Shown piece after piece: positions 36,864 through 49,257 of a DNA stretch of 64,000 nucleotides. The stretch is from Volvox africanus (lineage: Eukaryota > Chlorophyta > Chlorophyceae > Chlamydomonadales > Volvocaceae). The stretch is taken from assembly GCA_030268105.1 (NCBI GenBank), contig BSDZ01000094.1, forward strand, positions 5,676,501 to 5,740,500, written 5' to 3'. The notes under the pieces are model-generated. The model did no database searches and was not told the DNA's origin. It worked only from the letters and a program-made list of their open reading frames with translations. How positions within the stretch are numbered: the first letter of the stretch is position 1; every line of letters begins with the position of its first letter. A program made the translations under genes and the position numbers.

Positions 36864-38957
36864 CATACTCGCCTGGATCCCCGCATTTGGTATTGATGTT
36901 TGGTTCAATTTAATTCTGCACGTATTAGTCCGGCGACCTCGTTGCCGTGTTGTCGGTTCTACTGCTGTGGAGGCCGGATCGAACACATTGTGCCCTGAGG
37001 GTACCGTGATCCCACGCAAGGAGCGGCCGACAACTTGTTGGATTTTTAGGGGTGGGTTTTAAGGCTTTAGGGTTTTAAGATCCCGGGGTGGGGACGTTAA
37101 TTTTGGCGATTTTGGGGCCATTCGGTGGTCCTCGCCACTGGGACCGCAATGGCTTTCTCAATTGCCTGAAGGAAGTGTGCCCTGTAGCCCTATCTTCGGA
37201 CAAAGGCACCCTGATGGGTGGGTACAGGGAGGTAAACAAAAGGCACGCGTTCGTTGCTGCGCTGTGCCTAGGACTAAGTTCTTGACGCGTCGTGGAGACT
37301 GCTGCAGGCAGGCAGGAGTAGTCATGAACGCTGCGTTTGCCAGCAGTCCAGCAGTCATGGGGGAGCTGCCGACGTAAACGTTTTGCGTTTCTACTACTTT
37401 GTTTGTCTGTGGTGGTTCTTCCACTTTACGGCACTTTTCCTGTGGCGGCATAGCTGCCCGTCAGGACCCGCCCTTCGTTTGGTTGCAAATCGTGTGCGCT
37501 TTGAAACAGCGCCATTCAAGGGGCGTGCATGCATGCGCATTCGGAGCTCTTGCATGAACTTTGTTTCATAACAGCACCTGTGGTCCACGGAAGAAACCAG
37601 GGTCAGGCGGTGGGTAGGCGGAAGCCAGGGGCCGCGCACCCCTAAACATAGAAATACAGTTGTAGGTGAGGTGAGATAGAAACCTGACGGGATCGGTCAG
37701 CATTACAAACTTAGGGACGGAACACAGAGATCAGGAGCGTGCGTGAGACATGGAGGTTGCACCGTCCCGTGCCCGTCCGCACACTGTTTAGGGTCGAGAG
37801 CCTTAAACCATTTCGCGAATTGAACTGCAAGACCCTGTGATGGGGGTGTACACTTACGACAGATGCGCAATTTGAAATCAGGGAATTGGAATAGCTGACG
37901 TCATCACTAGGCATCACATTATAATCTAACGGCAGCAGTTGGCTGTAAACGCGGGATATGTGACAGCCGTGTGCCCGAGTTAATACCAGCGACGAAACTA
38001 AGGTCGACGCGATGTTTCGCGATGGCCTGCCTTGCCGTCACGTTTTTTCACAAACAGAGATGTGAGGCGAGGAGAAAAAAGAGAGGTTGCTTGCGGCCTG
38101 CCCCACCATTAAGAACGCTGTTTTATGATGAAGTTATTTCAATATCACTTGTCTTTGTTAATGACGTTGACCGTCCAGGTCTGCAGGACTTGAGGTACGC
38201 GTAGTCCGGTCCATCCTAGAGATTCCACGCCAAAACATACCTTTGGACGCCTTTCATGCATTATGCTTTGATAATGACCATTATATTCAAAAAAACTGTC
38301 TTGCTCGTCCCCATAACGTTTCCGGCCGACGGCGATCCAAAGTAACTAGGCAGCATGAGAAAACGTTGTTAGAGTGTTTTATAGCGCTTTATATAGCGTT
38401 ATTAATCTTTACTTAAGAAAACATTTATACAGTCCTTCTCTGCTGGTGTGCGCTGTACGAATCCCCATCTGCATTCCCAAGCGCGTGCTCATAGACGCTG
38501 CGTATTTACAACCTATGCATCAATTTCTTATTACAATTTGACTGATTGATTTAGCAGGGATGACGAGCTCGAAGTAACCGCTGCAGGCTGATTACGAACG
38601 GAAAAGCCGCGTTTAAACAGACTTAACTTGGAAAGTTTCATTTTCATTCCACATTAAGTGTCGTATTTCAGCATCTGACGGGCCTCATCCATCAGGGGCA
38701 ATTTACCAATTTACTACTTTTTGTTGTTGTAAAGCTCTGCCTGGATGTCCTTAATATCTTTGCCAGTGGTATTTCGATTTATTTAACTGTTCTGAACTAG
38801 CAACAAGATGGGGTGTGGCTTCGTTCTCTTTCGCGGTGGACTGTCCTCCTGACGAGAGCGCCATCGCGGTTTCTGCTTTCACCCTTTACGTGGATGATCA
38901 ACATGATATCGCTCATTGCACCCCTGACGTATCTTAGACCATCTTGACGTGTGTGAA
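36864..38957. other. Intergenic region between MED6 and the coiled-coil gene
   Basis: About 2.1 kb, AT-richer than its surroundings, with no recognisable exon. A telomere-like CTTTAGGGTTTTAAG lies at 37065-37079, and a TGTAA motif at about 37946-37950 could end a long MED6 3' UTR. The stretch 38100-38900 is the likely promoter and 5' UTR of the downstream gene. Confidence 0.5.
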
Positions 38958-41900
38958 ATGGAGCCTGACTTACCTCCGCGGAACGCGCGGGCGCCAGCCC
39001 GCAGCACGTCCCTTCATTCAGTCCCAGACGCCTTGAAGACTACAGAGACATTAGCGTCGCTCCTAGAGAGGGATCTAGATCTTGATGCTCAGGTACCAGA
39101 GGAAGCCCTCGCGCTCCGGTCCGCCTTCGTCGCCTACTGCCGCGGCACCGACTGGCGCCCACAACTCCCACCTGGCGGCGCAACTTCCCTGTCCGCCTCC
39201 CTCTCGACTTCTGGAGGAACCCTCAACGGCGGCATGAATGGCGGCGGCCTGTACGCATCCCCCTCAACTCAGAGCCTCGGCGGCACCCAGTCCCCCACTG
39301 ACGGCACAGGCCCTCGGGGTATGACGCTCAACCACTGGATGCGGCTGTGGGCTGACCTGGGCTTGCCTGAGGGACACGGCGGCCCCGTGCCGGGCAGCGT
39401 CCTCCAGACCATCCACTCGGCGTATCGGCCGCACAACTCATCTCGATTAAACTACGTGGGCTTCGTTCAGGCCTGTGCGGCGCTCAGCTGCCAGATGCAG
39501 CAGAACCTGCTCGGCCCGGTGGGCCGTCATGGTGCCGCCCTGCAGGAGCAGCAGCGCTACCGATGGCGCGTGCATCACCTGCAGCACCAGGCGGCACAGG
39601 CGGCGCGTAACAGCAGCCGAGCCCCTCAGTCACCTGCAGTGGACGAAGACCGCCTGGTGGGCGAGCGCGTAGGGGTGTATGTCTCGCCGCTGCCGGGGGG
39701 GGAGGGGGGAAAGGCGGATAAAATGAATCCTGGTGCTGGGGGGTTAGGGGGTAAAGAGGGAGGAAGGGAGGTCCCGGGACACTCCAGGACCCAACACTTC
39801 TCCATTCGTGGTTCGGGCACTGCTTTTGCCACCTGCTGCCACCTGCTGTCATGGGCCTCTCATCATCATCTTGGTGGCAAATCCCTCGCAAGGCACTCAC
39901 GCCCTCATCGCTGTCCCCTTCGATGCAGTTTGACTCCAACCTGGACCTGACACCCGCAGACATCGCCAAAGAGATCGCAGTCATTTCACAGCTGCAGGTA
40001 ATAAGGCCCGTGTACTTGCCGGCGAGGTGCATTGCCTGTTTATGCAGGACGGGTGAGGCTGTAGAGGCGCTGCATGTGTGTTTCGGCGGCATTCCCCCAT
40101 TTGCGTCTTGTTTGGAAAGTAAGTTTGGAGCTGCCGTACGGGGCGCATCAGGTAAGGGTGTACGGGGTGACTCAGCTGCCCAGTAAGGGGTGATGCCCCT
40201 CGTATGACGAGTGTGCTTCTGTGCCCTGCCTTGTGCAGGTGCAGCTGGGCCAGCAACAGCAGCAGGCAGAAGGGCCGCCGCCGGCCCCAGCTTCCCCTCC
40301 CCCTCCCCCTCCCCCTCCCCCTCCCCCTGCCCAGGGAGGATCATCGTGGCAGCCGCGAGTGCCTCCTTTCCCCCCTCAGCCCCCTGAACCGACCTTCTTT
40401 ATCGGGGAGCTATCCATACGGTCGCAGGCAACAGCGCTTCCAGCCGGCTTCGTTGGCGGGAGGGCCAATGTGGGGGTTGGGGGTGGCGGGGCCGTCAAAT
40501 CGCCGTATGCAGCCGGCCCTGTACCTAGGGGAGGTGACGGCTACACGTCGATGGGCGGAAAAGGGGGAGAAGTTGGCGGCCGCAGAAGCCCGCAACAAAA
40601 GGCGGGTAAAGCGTCTGCCGGCGGCTGGGTGCGAGGTGGTGGCGGCGTTGCTGACGCAGTAGCGAGTTCATCTTCGCCACACAACCCGTACTTGCAAGGA
40701 TTGGTAAGAAGCGGGCTGAAGCCACAGGGCTCCGCTGGAGGGTCCTAACGGGTTGTGATGGCGCTACCAGCAACATCAGGGATTCTTACCTTCTCTGCCC
40801 CCCCCCGCCCCGCCCCGCCCCACCCCGCCCCGCCCCGCCCCAACTGCCCCACCCCGCCCCACCCGGCCCCGCCCCACCCCGCCCTGTACTTCATTCGGCG
40901 CTGATCCCCTTTGCAGCCCCGCAGCAAGTACTACATGCCTCAGCTGAGGACTCTGCGCAATGCTGCTACTGGAGACAGCACGGACCTCCGCGCCTCCTGC
41001 AACCGGGAGTATAGCCCCGGCATGTTGCCGCGGTATCGCGACCCGGGGTCCGGCGGACAGTTTATCGACGACCCGGATCCGGCGTCCTCGCCACTCGATG
41101 GACCCACGGGTCGCGGATGCGATCGTGGCGCCATTCAAGACCAGGCCTATCCCATGACCTCGGGACCGCAACAGACCACCGGCAGTCCTTTAGTGGGCCT
41201 GACTGCGGCCTCACCACCTGGCCGCCGCTTCACGGGGACCGGCGGGCCCGATACAGTAAAGCTGCCGAGGGTCGCGGGCGCTAGGGGTTTTGAGCCCGGC
41301 GGCGGCGGCGGCGGCGGCGGCGGCGCATTGACGGCGCCTCAGTCCCTGGCTCCAGAATCGTTGGAAGGCGGATCGCCGTCAGCGACCTCTCGGTCCTCCG
41401 TCGCCGTCAACCGCGCGGCGTCGCACTTGCGTGCTCCCGGCGAAGCAGCTGTCCCAGCCATCGGACCTGCCTCGGTTGGCGCTGTGGGCGACGTGGCGGG
41501 CAGCGGCGGCACCGCCTCCACTGCCACCACGTTAACACGGGGAAACGGTGGGGGGGGCCTGGGGCTTGGAGCTGCCGCCGCTGTGGCGGCGAGCGGCCGC
41601 GGAGGTGAGCTGGACGGGGTAGGACAGGCGGCTCTGGCGTCGCTGTTGGGTCGGCTCGAGCGCTTAGAGCGCGCGGCGGTGTCTGCGGAATCGCGACTCG
41701 CCTACGTGGGATCGCGGGTTCGCTCTCTGGAGGAGTCGGAAGCTGCTGTATTTAAAACCCCCAACGCGCAACTGCTTAACGAGGTACGCTTTCGGAGCTA
41801 TGAAAACGTCCGTAATGGCGATTTAGAGTTAGGGATGTCAAACAAAAACACAATTTTACATCGCAACTTGGCATTCGAAATATTCGAAATGCAAAAATGA

Positions 41901-44900
41901 ACCGAAGACGCAAAGTCCGATTTGATTGAAGTGGCGCCACCAGCCAGGGAAGGAGAGCGCCGCAAGGTTGGGAGATTAGGGACCCACAACTTGGGCAACG
42001 AAACAGCCTCCGCAGCATGTCTTGTGTTGGAGAATGTCACAGACTGCGCATGGCAACAAAGGGGAAGCGGGAGGTGGCATGTTGTCACATTGGGCTTCGA
42101 AGCCGCATCAGAGCCTCATAGAGGGTTTTGGAGTCTCATACACCGAATATGACTGGACGACCTCTCGTATCCTCCAGGAGACGGTGATGGCAATAGCCGA
42201 TGCCGCCGCGGACGCGCGAGTGGGGCAGTTCGGTAACGAGCTGGCAACCATCATCCAGGTGGGTGAGGGTATCGTGGAAAGGGGAGGGGGGGAGGGGGCA
42301 TCGGAACCGCTCAAGGAGAGACCCGCGGGGTGGGGTAGGGGTAGGGGTGGGGGTAGGGGTTGGGGGAGGGGGAGGCAGCGGGGTCAGCGGTGAGGGAGGG
42401 GGCCGATGTGCCCTCATTGCGTTGAGGTAACCAGTCTGTGGTTGCACCCACCATCGTGTGCGTTACGCAGGAGCTGGACGGACGCCAGGCCTTCCTTGGC
42501 CGCCAGATTCTTGACCAGCAGCAAAGGTTGGCGGAGCACCAGCGCATGGCAGCGGAGCACCAGCAGCAGATGGCGTCGGCACTAGCAGAGGCCATGGCAG
42601 CGACGCGTGCCGCTGGGGAGGCGGTGGAGATGGCAAAGAAGGACGCCGCTGCGGCGCGGGAGAAGGCGGCCGCGGCCGTACAAGAGGCCGAGGCAGCAAA
42701 ATCCGTGGCGGCGCATTACACTGAGGTCGCGGAGGCGGCGAAGAAGGAGGCGGAAGGCGCCGCCGCCAAGGCAGCAGCTTCCTTAGCCACTGCCCAGGTT
42801 TTGTCTTCGGAGCTAGAAGTTGTACGAACAAGTCCAGTGGCTGAAGAGAAGGTCTGTGCCATTGCCAGTCTGGCCGTAGGAGAGGAGATTGGCAAGTTGC
42901 TGAGCCCCGCTAAGGGACAGCTGGACGAGCAGGTTCGTATTTTGGACGAACAAAAAATACTTTTGGACGAGCAGGTGGCCGCGTTGGCGGTCAAGCAGCA
43001 GCAGGTTTTCTCAGAGATGGAGAAAGTCCTGGCGGCGGCGGCGGCTGCGGAGGCGAAGACGGCGGCGGCGGCGGCTACGGAGGCGTTGACGGCGGCTGCG
43101 GCGGCTGCGGAAGCGAAGACGGCTGCGGAGGCGGCTGCGGAGGCGAAGACGGCTGCGGCTGCGGCTGCGGCGGCGAAGACGGCCGCGGAGGCGGCTGCGG
43201 AGGCGACTGCACAGGCGACTGCGGAGGCGAAGACGGCCGCGGAGGCGGCTGCGGAGGCGGCTGCGGAGGCGGCTGCGGAGGCGAAGACGGCGGCGGAGGC
43301 GGCTGCGGAGGCGACTGCGGAGGCGGCTGCGGAGGCGGAGGCGGCTGCGGAGGCGGCTGCGGAGGCGAAGACGGCGGCGGAGGTGTCAAAGTCTGGCGTC
43401 GAGGCGGTGAAGTCGACTGCCGCCGCCGAGAGTGATACCGGGGGAAACAGCTTCAGCGCTCAGGCGGCAGAGCTGCGAAGCTTATTGGACGACCTGCAGC
43501 GGGAGTTGGTGAAAGTACGGGCAGAGGGAGATATCCGTCATGACAAGCAGCGAGCCGTATTGGACGAGCAGCGTAAGGCCCTTGATGAGGCGGCGGCGGT
43601 TGCGCAGCAGGAGTCGGCGGAGCTGGCCCGGCAGCAACGGGAGGAAGTCGGGGATCTGCGAGCCCTGGTTTCGGAGCTGCAGGCCGCAATGTCGGAGCTC
43701 ACGGTTCAGACAGCGCAGGGGGCGGTGGGCGGTGGTAGCGGGGCAGGTGGTTCCGAGCCGACCTCGACTGCCTCCCTCTCACCGGGCGACCTGGACCAAG
43801 GGGAGGTTTTGGCGGAGGTGGTTCGCGCGACTGCGGCGCTGAATGCAGCGGCGGCCAAAGCTGCGGACGGTTCATCCAATTGCCGGGTTGAGGAGGGAGA
43901 CGCCTCGCCGAGTGGGAAGCTCCAGGATGAGGGCGGCGAGGTGACCACAACGACAGCGGTGCCGCGGCTCGCACTGGCGCTGGCATCCGCCGTCGGGCGG
44001 TTGGACGAGCGATTTGAGATATTGCAGCGTCGGTTGGACGAGCAAGAACTTCCAGCACAGTTAACTTCCGCCGTTGAGGCTGACGTCACCAGGCAAGGGA
44101 TGCGGAGCAGCGGACTGGGGGTTCCGCAGCCCCGCCAGTTGGCCTCACCGGGTACACCCCAGGGGTCTCGGCCGGGCTCATCTGCTGGCCGAAACGGCAC
44201 CGCCGCCGCCGCCGCCGCCGCTGCGGACTCCCGCGGAGACGATGAGCCCACTCAACAAACCGTCAGTGATCACAACAACGCTGGCGGGGAAGGTGATGTC
44301 CCCTGCCGGGAAGACGCTTGCAGTGAAGATGCTGCTGTCGCTATTGCGGCCGTCGATACCTCCGCCGCACAAGACCGTCCAGGCGGTGAAGATGTTGTGG
44401 CAGCGGCAGCGGCGGTGGCAGTATCTGGGCCCAACGCCCCTGGCGGCGTTGCTCCTGACGCCGCCGTCAGCGTCATTCACCAGCTGACGGTTCACCTGGA
44501 GCAGCTGTTCGCCCAAATCGACTTACGGCTCAGTGCCGTATCGACATGTGTCAAGGAGCTCCAATCTCATATCGAGGGCGACACGAGGTCGTTAATTGAA
44601 CAATGTTTGACGACGGACGTACAGCAGCAGTACTCCAGGACGAGCACACGGATCGGTGAATCCTGTGCAGAATTGAAGGTCCTTCGAACGCAGGCTGACG
44701 AGCTAGCGGATGCAGTGGCGGCAGCGGTGACGGCGGCGGCGGCGACAACGAAGCGCCCATCTGGAGGGAGTCTTTGTGGAGACACCTCCATGGTCGAGTC
44801 CACCCTATTGGCGGAACCGGCGGCGGCCCCCCCAGCGGCGGCCCCTGGCCCTGACTCTGAGACCGGTGCGGACGGCGTACTGCCCCCCGCGGAGGCAGCG

Positions 44901-47900
44901 GCAGCTGATCCTCGCTCAGGACAGCAGCGGCAGCAGCTTGCCGTACTGGGGGCGGAGCTGGCGGCACTTCACGATCGTGTTGCCTCCTTGGAGAAGATGG
45001 CCGCCACCGTCACAGCCGCCGGCGCCGCCACCACCACTCTACCGGATGGTTCAGGAGAGGGAGATGCGGCTACTGATGCAGCGGCGTCGCCTTTGAAGGC
45101 AAAGGGAACGGCGGAGGTGGCGGCAGTAACGCCGCCGTCACCGCCGGAGGAGCTCATTTCTGCCGTACAGCGGCGTCTAGATAACTTGACGGCGGAGGTG
45201 CGTCAGAGCCTGGACCTCACCTCCGCCGCCATCAGTCGGGATCTCGAGGCAGCACGTACGGATTTGGCCGTGATGGTGTCAAAGGAGGTTGCCGTACAGG
45301 TGGCGGCAAAGATGCCAGCAGTTGCCCCTCAGCTGTCGCAACGAACATCACGGGACACTGCTGGCGGGCGCGGCGGCGGCGGCGCTACTACCGCGGCGGG
45401 AGCGGAGGCTGATGGCAGCATGGTTCGTGCACTCGAGGAGCGCCTTACGGCGATGGAGGAGGAGCTCGCGGACTCCAGCAAGGAGATGGCGGACGTGTGC
45501 CGAGCTGCTGACATGACCACCGAGAGCGTGGAGCTGCTGACTCTGCACCTTCAGGTGCGGGGTAGGGGGTCACGGGGTGTGTGTTTGGAGGGGGAGCTGG
45601 TGCCGTACGGGATGCGATTGCCCTTATCCTCTTGCAATGGGTGTACGTGGATGAAGGGATGTGTTTGAGGGTGATTACGGTTTTCAGAGTTTTAAAACCC
45701 TAAAACCCACAGCTCCTAAACGAACGCGTCGGTGTTGTTTCTTCCGCATGTCTTTTTCCTCATGCAGTCGCTGGAGCGGAGCCAGCAAGAAATGACAAAC
45801 CAGTTGGCGGATGTACGGCTCCAGTTGGCTACGGGATCCGTTTTCGGTTTCGCCGCCCCTCCCCCCGCAGTGCTGGACACGGGCAGCGGGGAGGTGCCCA
45901 CCGCTGCCGCTGCCGCTGCCGACCCCGGGGCAGATCTGGAGAGTGATCCTACTTCCCAACACAGAGAGGCTGCAGCGACAAACGACGACGCGGCGAATAA
46001 AGATCTTGCCGCAGCGGTTTCGGAGCTGCGAGCACAGCTGGCGGAAATGAAGGTGTGAGCGGTTAGCGTGTAGCCCGGCTTCGTGTACGGCGTGTACGGC
46101 GTTAGTGGTATCGAAAGTTGAAGGAAGGGTGGAGTGTCAGCAAAGGGAGGGATGCGGGGGTGGAGGAATATTTGTTTGAGAACTGACGGCGGGTTTGATG
46201 ACCCCCTCTGATAAGGTGAGGGGTGAAATGACATGAGGTGGTGGGCGAGTGCTGCCCAGCTGGGCCGGGCAGACACGTGCCCCAAATTCCAAAACCCAGT
46301 TCCCCAGCTTCCCAGCTTCCTAGCCTCCCAGCCCCTTAGCCTCTCAAGCCTGTTGTCCCCCAAATCCCTCACTCTTCTTCGGCGGCTACTAACTGCCATC
46401 CGCTGCAACACCCTCCCCCCCGGCTCCCCCTCCCGCAGTCTCTGGAACTGGCCACGAGGCTGCAAGCTGCGGAGGCCGCACTGCGCACAGTCAAAGATAC
46501 TGCCGCCGCCGCCGCCGCCGCCGCCGCCAGCACCCGCCCCGACGCGACCGAAGGGGATGGTAGCGGTGCACCGAGCGACCAACCCCCCCTGGAGGTGCCG
46601 CTGAAAGGGTCTGTTCCAGAAGATCTTCAGCAGCTGCTTCTGGAGCTGAGCGGTCAAATGGACAACTTAGAAGGGCAGCTGCGGGAGCAGGAGCACGGGT
46701 TGGATGTGCTGGCGGAGCTGGCGGAGGGCGCGGGCACCACCAGCCGAGACGCCGTCCGGCGGCTGGAAGTGGTGGAGGCCTCTATTGCGGCCCTAGCGGC
46801 CATGGTGCGAGCTGGCGGCGGTGGCGGCGGTGGCGGAGGCCTCACACCAAATAATGTGGCGGCGGAGGCGGAGGCGGGGGTGGAAAACACTGTGGAGAAC
46901 GGCGGTATGGCGCCGCCCCTGGCGTCACGTCCCAGCACCTCCCAGCTTCGGCCGACCGTGACATTCAACGCGCATGCGGTGCTGGAGGACACGCGCTCCG
47001 CGGTTTCGGAGCTGGATGGGCGTCTGGCGGAGGTGGAGAAGGGCCTCGAGGTGCGGGGTGCGGCCATGGCGGCGTTGTCCCGCCAGCTGGACGAAGCCAG
47101 TCGACGTTTGGAGGCGCTGGACGGCCGGGTGACGGACGCCGCTATGGATGCCGCTGCCGCCAAGGCCGCGGCGTCAGCGACGTCGGCGGGCGGAATGACT
47201 TCGACGCCGGCAGCCAGGCGCGCAGCTGGCGTCGGCGCCGTGAGCGCGAAGGCTCCGGCGACTGGTGCAGGCGCGGAGTTCGAGGAGTCTCCGGACTCGT
47301 ACGTTAGCGCGGAAATTTCCAACGACGTCCAGGGGTCCGGTGGCGCCGATCTCGGCAAGTTGGAGCAGGAGTGGCAGGCGCGACTGAAGGCGGCGGTGAA
47401 AGTGAGTCTGCCCGGGTGGAGGGGGGTTTGGGTGGAGGGGGGTGGGGTGGGGTGGAGCGGGAGGGGTGTCCGAGCCCCGCATGCCGTTGTTCGTGCGGGT
47501 TTCGCCAGCGTGCCATTCCCCCTCATCACTCACCGAGCAAACCCCTTCCTCCCCGTGCTAAAACCCCCCTCTGCCCGCTGTCCAGTTGATGGAGGACAAG
47601 GTGTCGGCCAGTCGCGAGCGAGCGGGTCAGGACCACGCCGACCTGAAGCGGGAGGTGGGGCGGCTCCGGGAGAAGAGCGCCGTCATCGACGAAGTCATAT
47701 TAAAGGTGCAAGGGCGAAGTGAGGGAAAGGTCCAGGGAAGAGGTTTCGTACTGTGCCGTACGGATTCCGGGACTCGCGGAGGTTATGGACAGCGGAGTAG
47801 AACCTCGTAAAAAGGGGCCATGATCCAGAATCCAGAATCCAGAATCCAGAATCCAGAATCCAGAATCCAGAATCCAGAATCCAGAATCCAGGACCGGGTG

Positions 47901-48361
47901 CAACCGTCTTGATGCAAGAAATGTGTTTAGCCGACTCTCCACCTCCCGCCCTTCTCATGATGAGCCCGCCTGCCGTACGCTCCTCCGCCCCGCCGCCATT
48001 CTTTCAGTTCACCATGGACTTCATCAGGCTCCTCTTTCCTCGTTCGTACCATCCCTGATTGTCGTACACGTGGCTCCGCACACACTCCCCCACGTCCCCC
48101 CACTCCCCCCTCATGTCTTCTTAGCTTGCACGGCGACTGGACAACCTGCACAAGAAGGTTCAGGACAGCCTGGACAGCGCTGAGGAGGCGGAGGTCATGA
48201 GCACCTACTCCGTCATCGACCGGGACCGACTGGGTGGCGGCGGGCCCAGCAGCGGCAATCTCGCCATGGGAGGTACCTCCTCGCGCCGCCTCCTGGGGGC
48301 AGGTGGGGGCGGGGTAAGCCGTCACCTCACCCGGGATGACTCCGATCTTCGTGAGGCGTAA
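38958..48361 (+). CDS. Giant Ala-rich coiled-coil protein of unknown function
   Basis: Ten exons: 38958-39668, 39929-39997, 40239-40703, 40917-41783, 42178-42258, 42471-45554, 45768-46052, 46439-47401, 47586-47705, 48125-48361, summing to about 2,293 aa. Every intron is phase 0. The first ATG in frame is 38958. The N-terminal part (residues 120-200) has a small folded-looking segment (MTLNHWMRLWADLGL... LNYVGFVQACAAL) faintly like an EF-hand pair; this is a weak resemblance. Residues about 415-700 are Pro/Gly-rich and probably disordered. From exon 6 on the protein is heptad-rich coiled coil with recurrent LDEQ, AELR and LEE patterns, including an Ala-Glu-Ala-Lys-Thr repeat block at 43027-43382. 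The final residues return to Gly/Ser. The architecture suits a structural cytoskeletal, centriolar or ciliary protein, but nothing proves it. Confidence 0.75.
40797..40886. repeat. C-rich CCCCG/CCCCA tract in an intron of the coiled-coil gene
   Basis: Ninety bases of five-base CCCCG/CCCCA units form most of the intron 40704-40916. The opposite strand has many runs of four or more G, so G-quadruplex formation is plausible. Confidence 0.85.
43027..43382 (+). repeat. GCGGAGGCGGCTGCG coding repeat (AEAKTAAEAA type)
   Basis: A degenerate repeat of GCG, GAG/AAG and GCT codons in exon 6 of the coiled-coil gene encodes about 115 residues of Ala, Glu, Lys and Thr with a repeating AEAKTAAEAA pattern. 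It would form a long, uninterrupted single helix. Near-identity of units suggests recent expansion. Confidence 0.9.
45693..45707. repeat. Telomere-like AAAACCCTAAAACCC motif in an intron
   Basis: The same 15-mer as at 12377-12391, here inside the intron 45555-45767 of the coiled-coil gene. Confidence 0.7.
47822..47891. repeat. 7-bp (ATCCAGA) minisatellite in an intron
   Basis: About ten near-perfect copies of the 7-mer ATCCAGA lie in the last intron (47706-48124) of the coiled-coil gene. The unit length is not a multiple of three, so it would shift frame if retained. Confidence 0.92.
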
Positions 48362-49224
48362 AGAGGCGCCAACTCACTCAACGCAATGTTAACACCAGGG
48401 ACAGTACAACGGGCGGCCAGCGCCGTGCGATAGATCACGACTTCATCTAAGATTTGCAGTACAACGGCCAATGCCGTACATTCACCAGCGGTGCGACTCC
48501 TTTCTCGATCTTGCTCGGTTGGTGAGGCATCTCGTGCTGGTATTTGGGGGGGGGGTGGGGGGGCTGAGGGGGAAAGAGGAAAAACCCTAGTCGTGTTTCA
48601 GGAGCCTTAGGACCCGCTGCCAGCTGCAGCCAGGCGCCATTCGCAAAGCTGAGGCCGCATGTGGCTGCCCAGGTCGAGGAGGTACCCGGTCCAGGGGGCC
48701 GCCCGCAAACATCTAGGTGCCACTCACTCGTACATTGTACGACTGCATTGTTTTCGTCGCATGATTAGAACACGTCGTCCAGTGCAAGGGCCATGGCCGT
48801 TGTTAAAGTGCATTGATGCCTCCGTTCACATTGCTCATCGGTGTATGTGTGATGTGGGTGTTAGGGGCAGATCCCATGTATTCATTAAAAAACCCGCATC
48901 CTTAGAAAGTTGAGTCAGAGAGCTGCCGGCCCACGGGCCATCTGGAGGGGGGCTCCCGCTCGCCCGCGTGACCGCGTGGGTGGTGGAGATTGAGGTGGTG
49001 GGTATGAGGCGGGAAATGAAGGGGTTGGCTGAAACTGCCCTAGATAGCATGTTTAGTTGGTTAGTTGGTTAGTTGGTTGGGCCGCGTGGTGGCAGCGTTG
49101 ACGTCTTCCCGCTGAGGTGCGGAAGACTGAGCTGCGGGTGGGGATGGGGGAGTTGACCTGGCAGTGGGCGATAAGGTCGCGGTGCTTCTGCGGTGTGCTC
49201 GTGTGTGATTACACCACGGAATGC

Positions 49225-49257
<33 letters not shown>

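Noticed and set aside
43075..43389. Pro-rich minus-strand frame that looks like a hydroxyproline-rich wall protein
   Set aside because: It is the reverse complement of the Ala/Glu codons of the coiled-coil gene, without a start context, signal peptide or splice support of its own.
47822..47891. Regular 7-bp repeats, considered as a CRISPR-like or regulatory array
   Set aside because: No spacers separate the units and the setting is a eukaryotic intron; it is a plain minisatellite. The same holds for the 32-bp and 39-bp repeats, which have no unique spacers.
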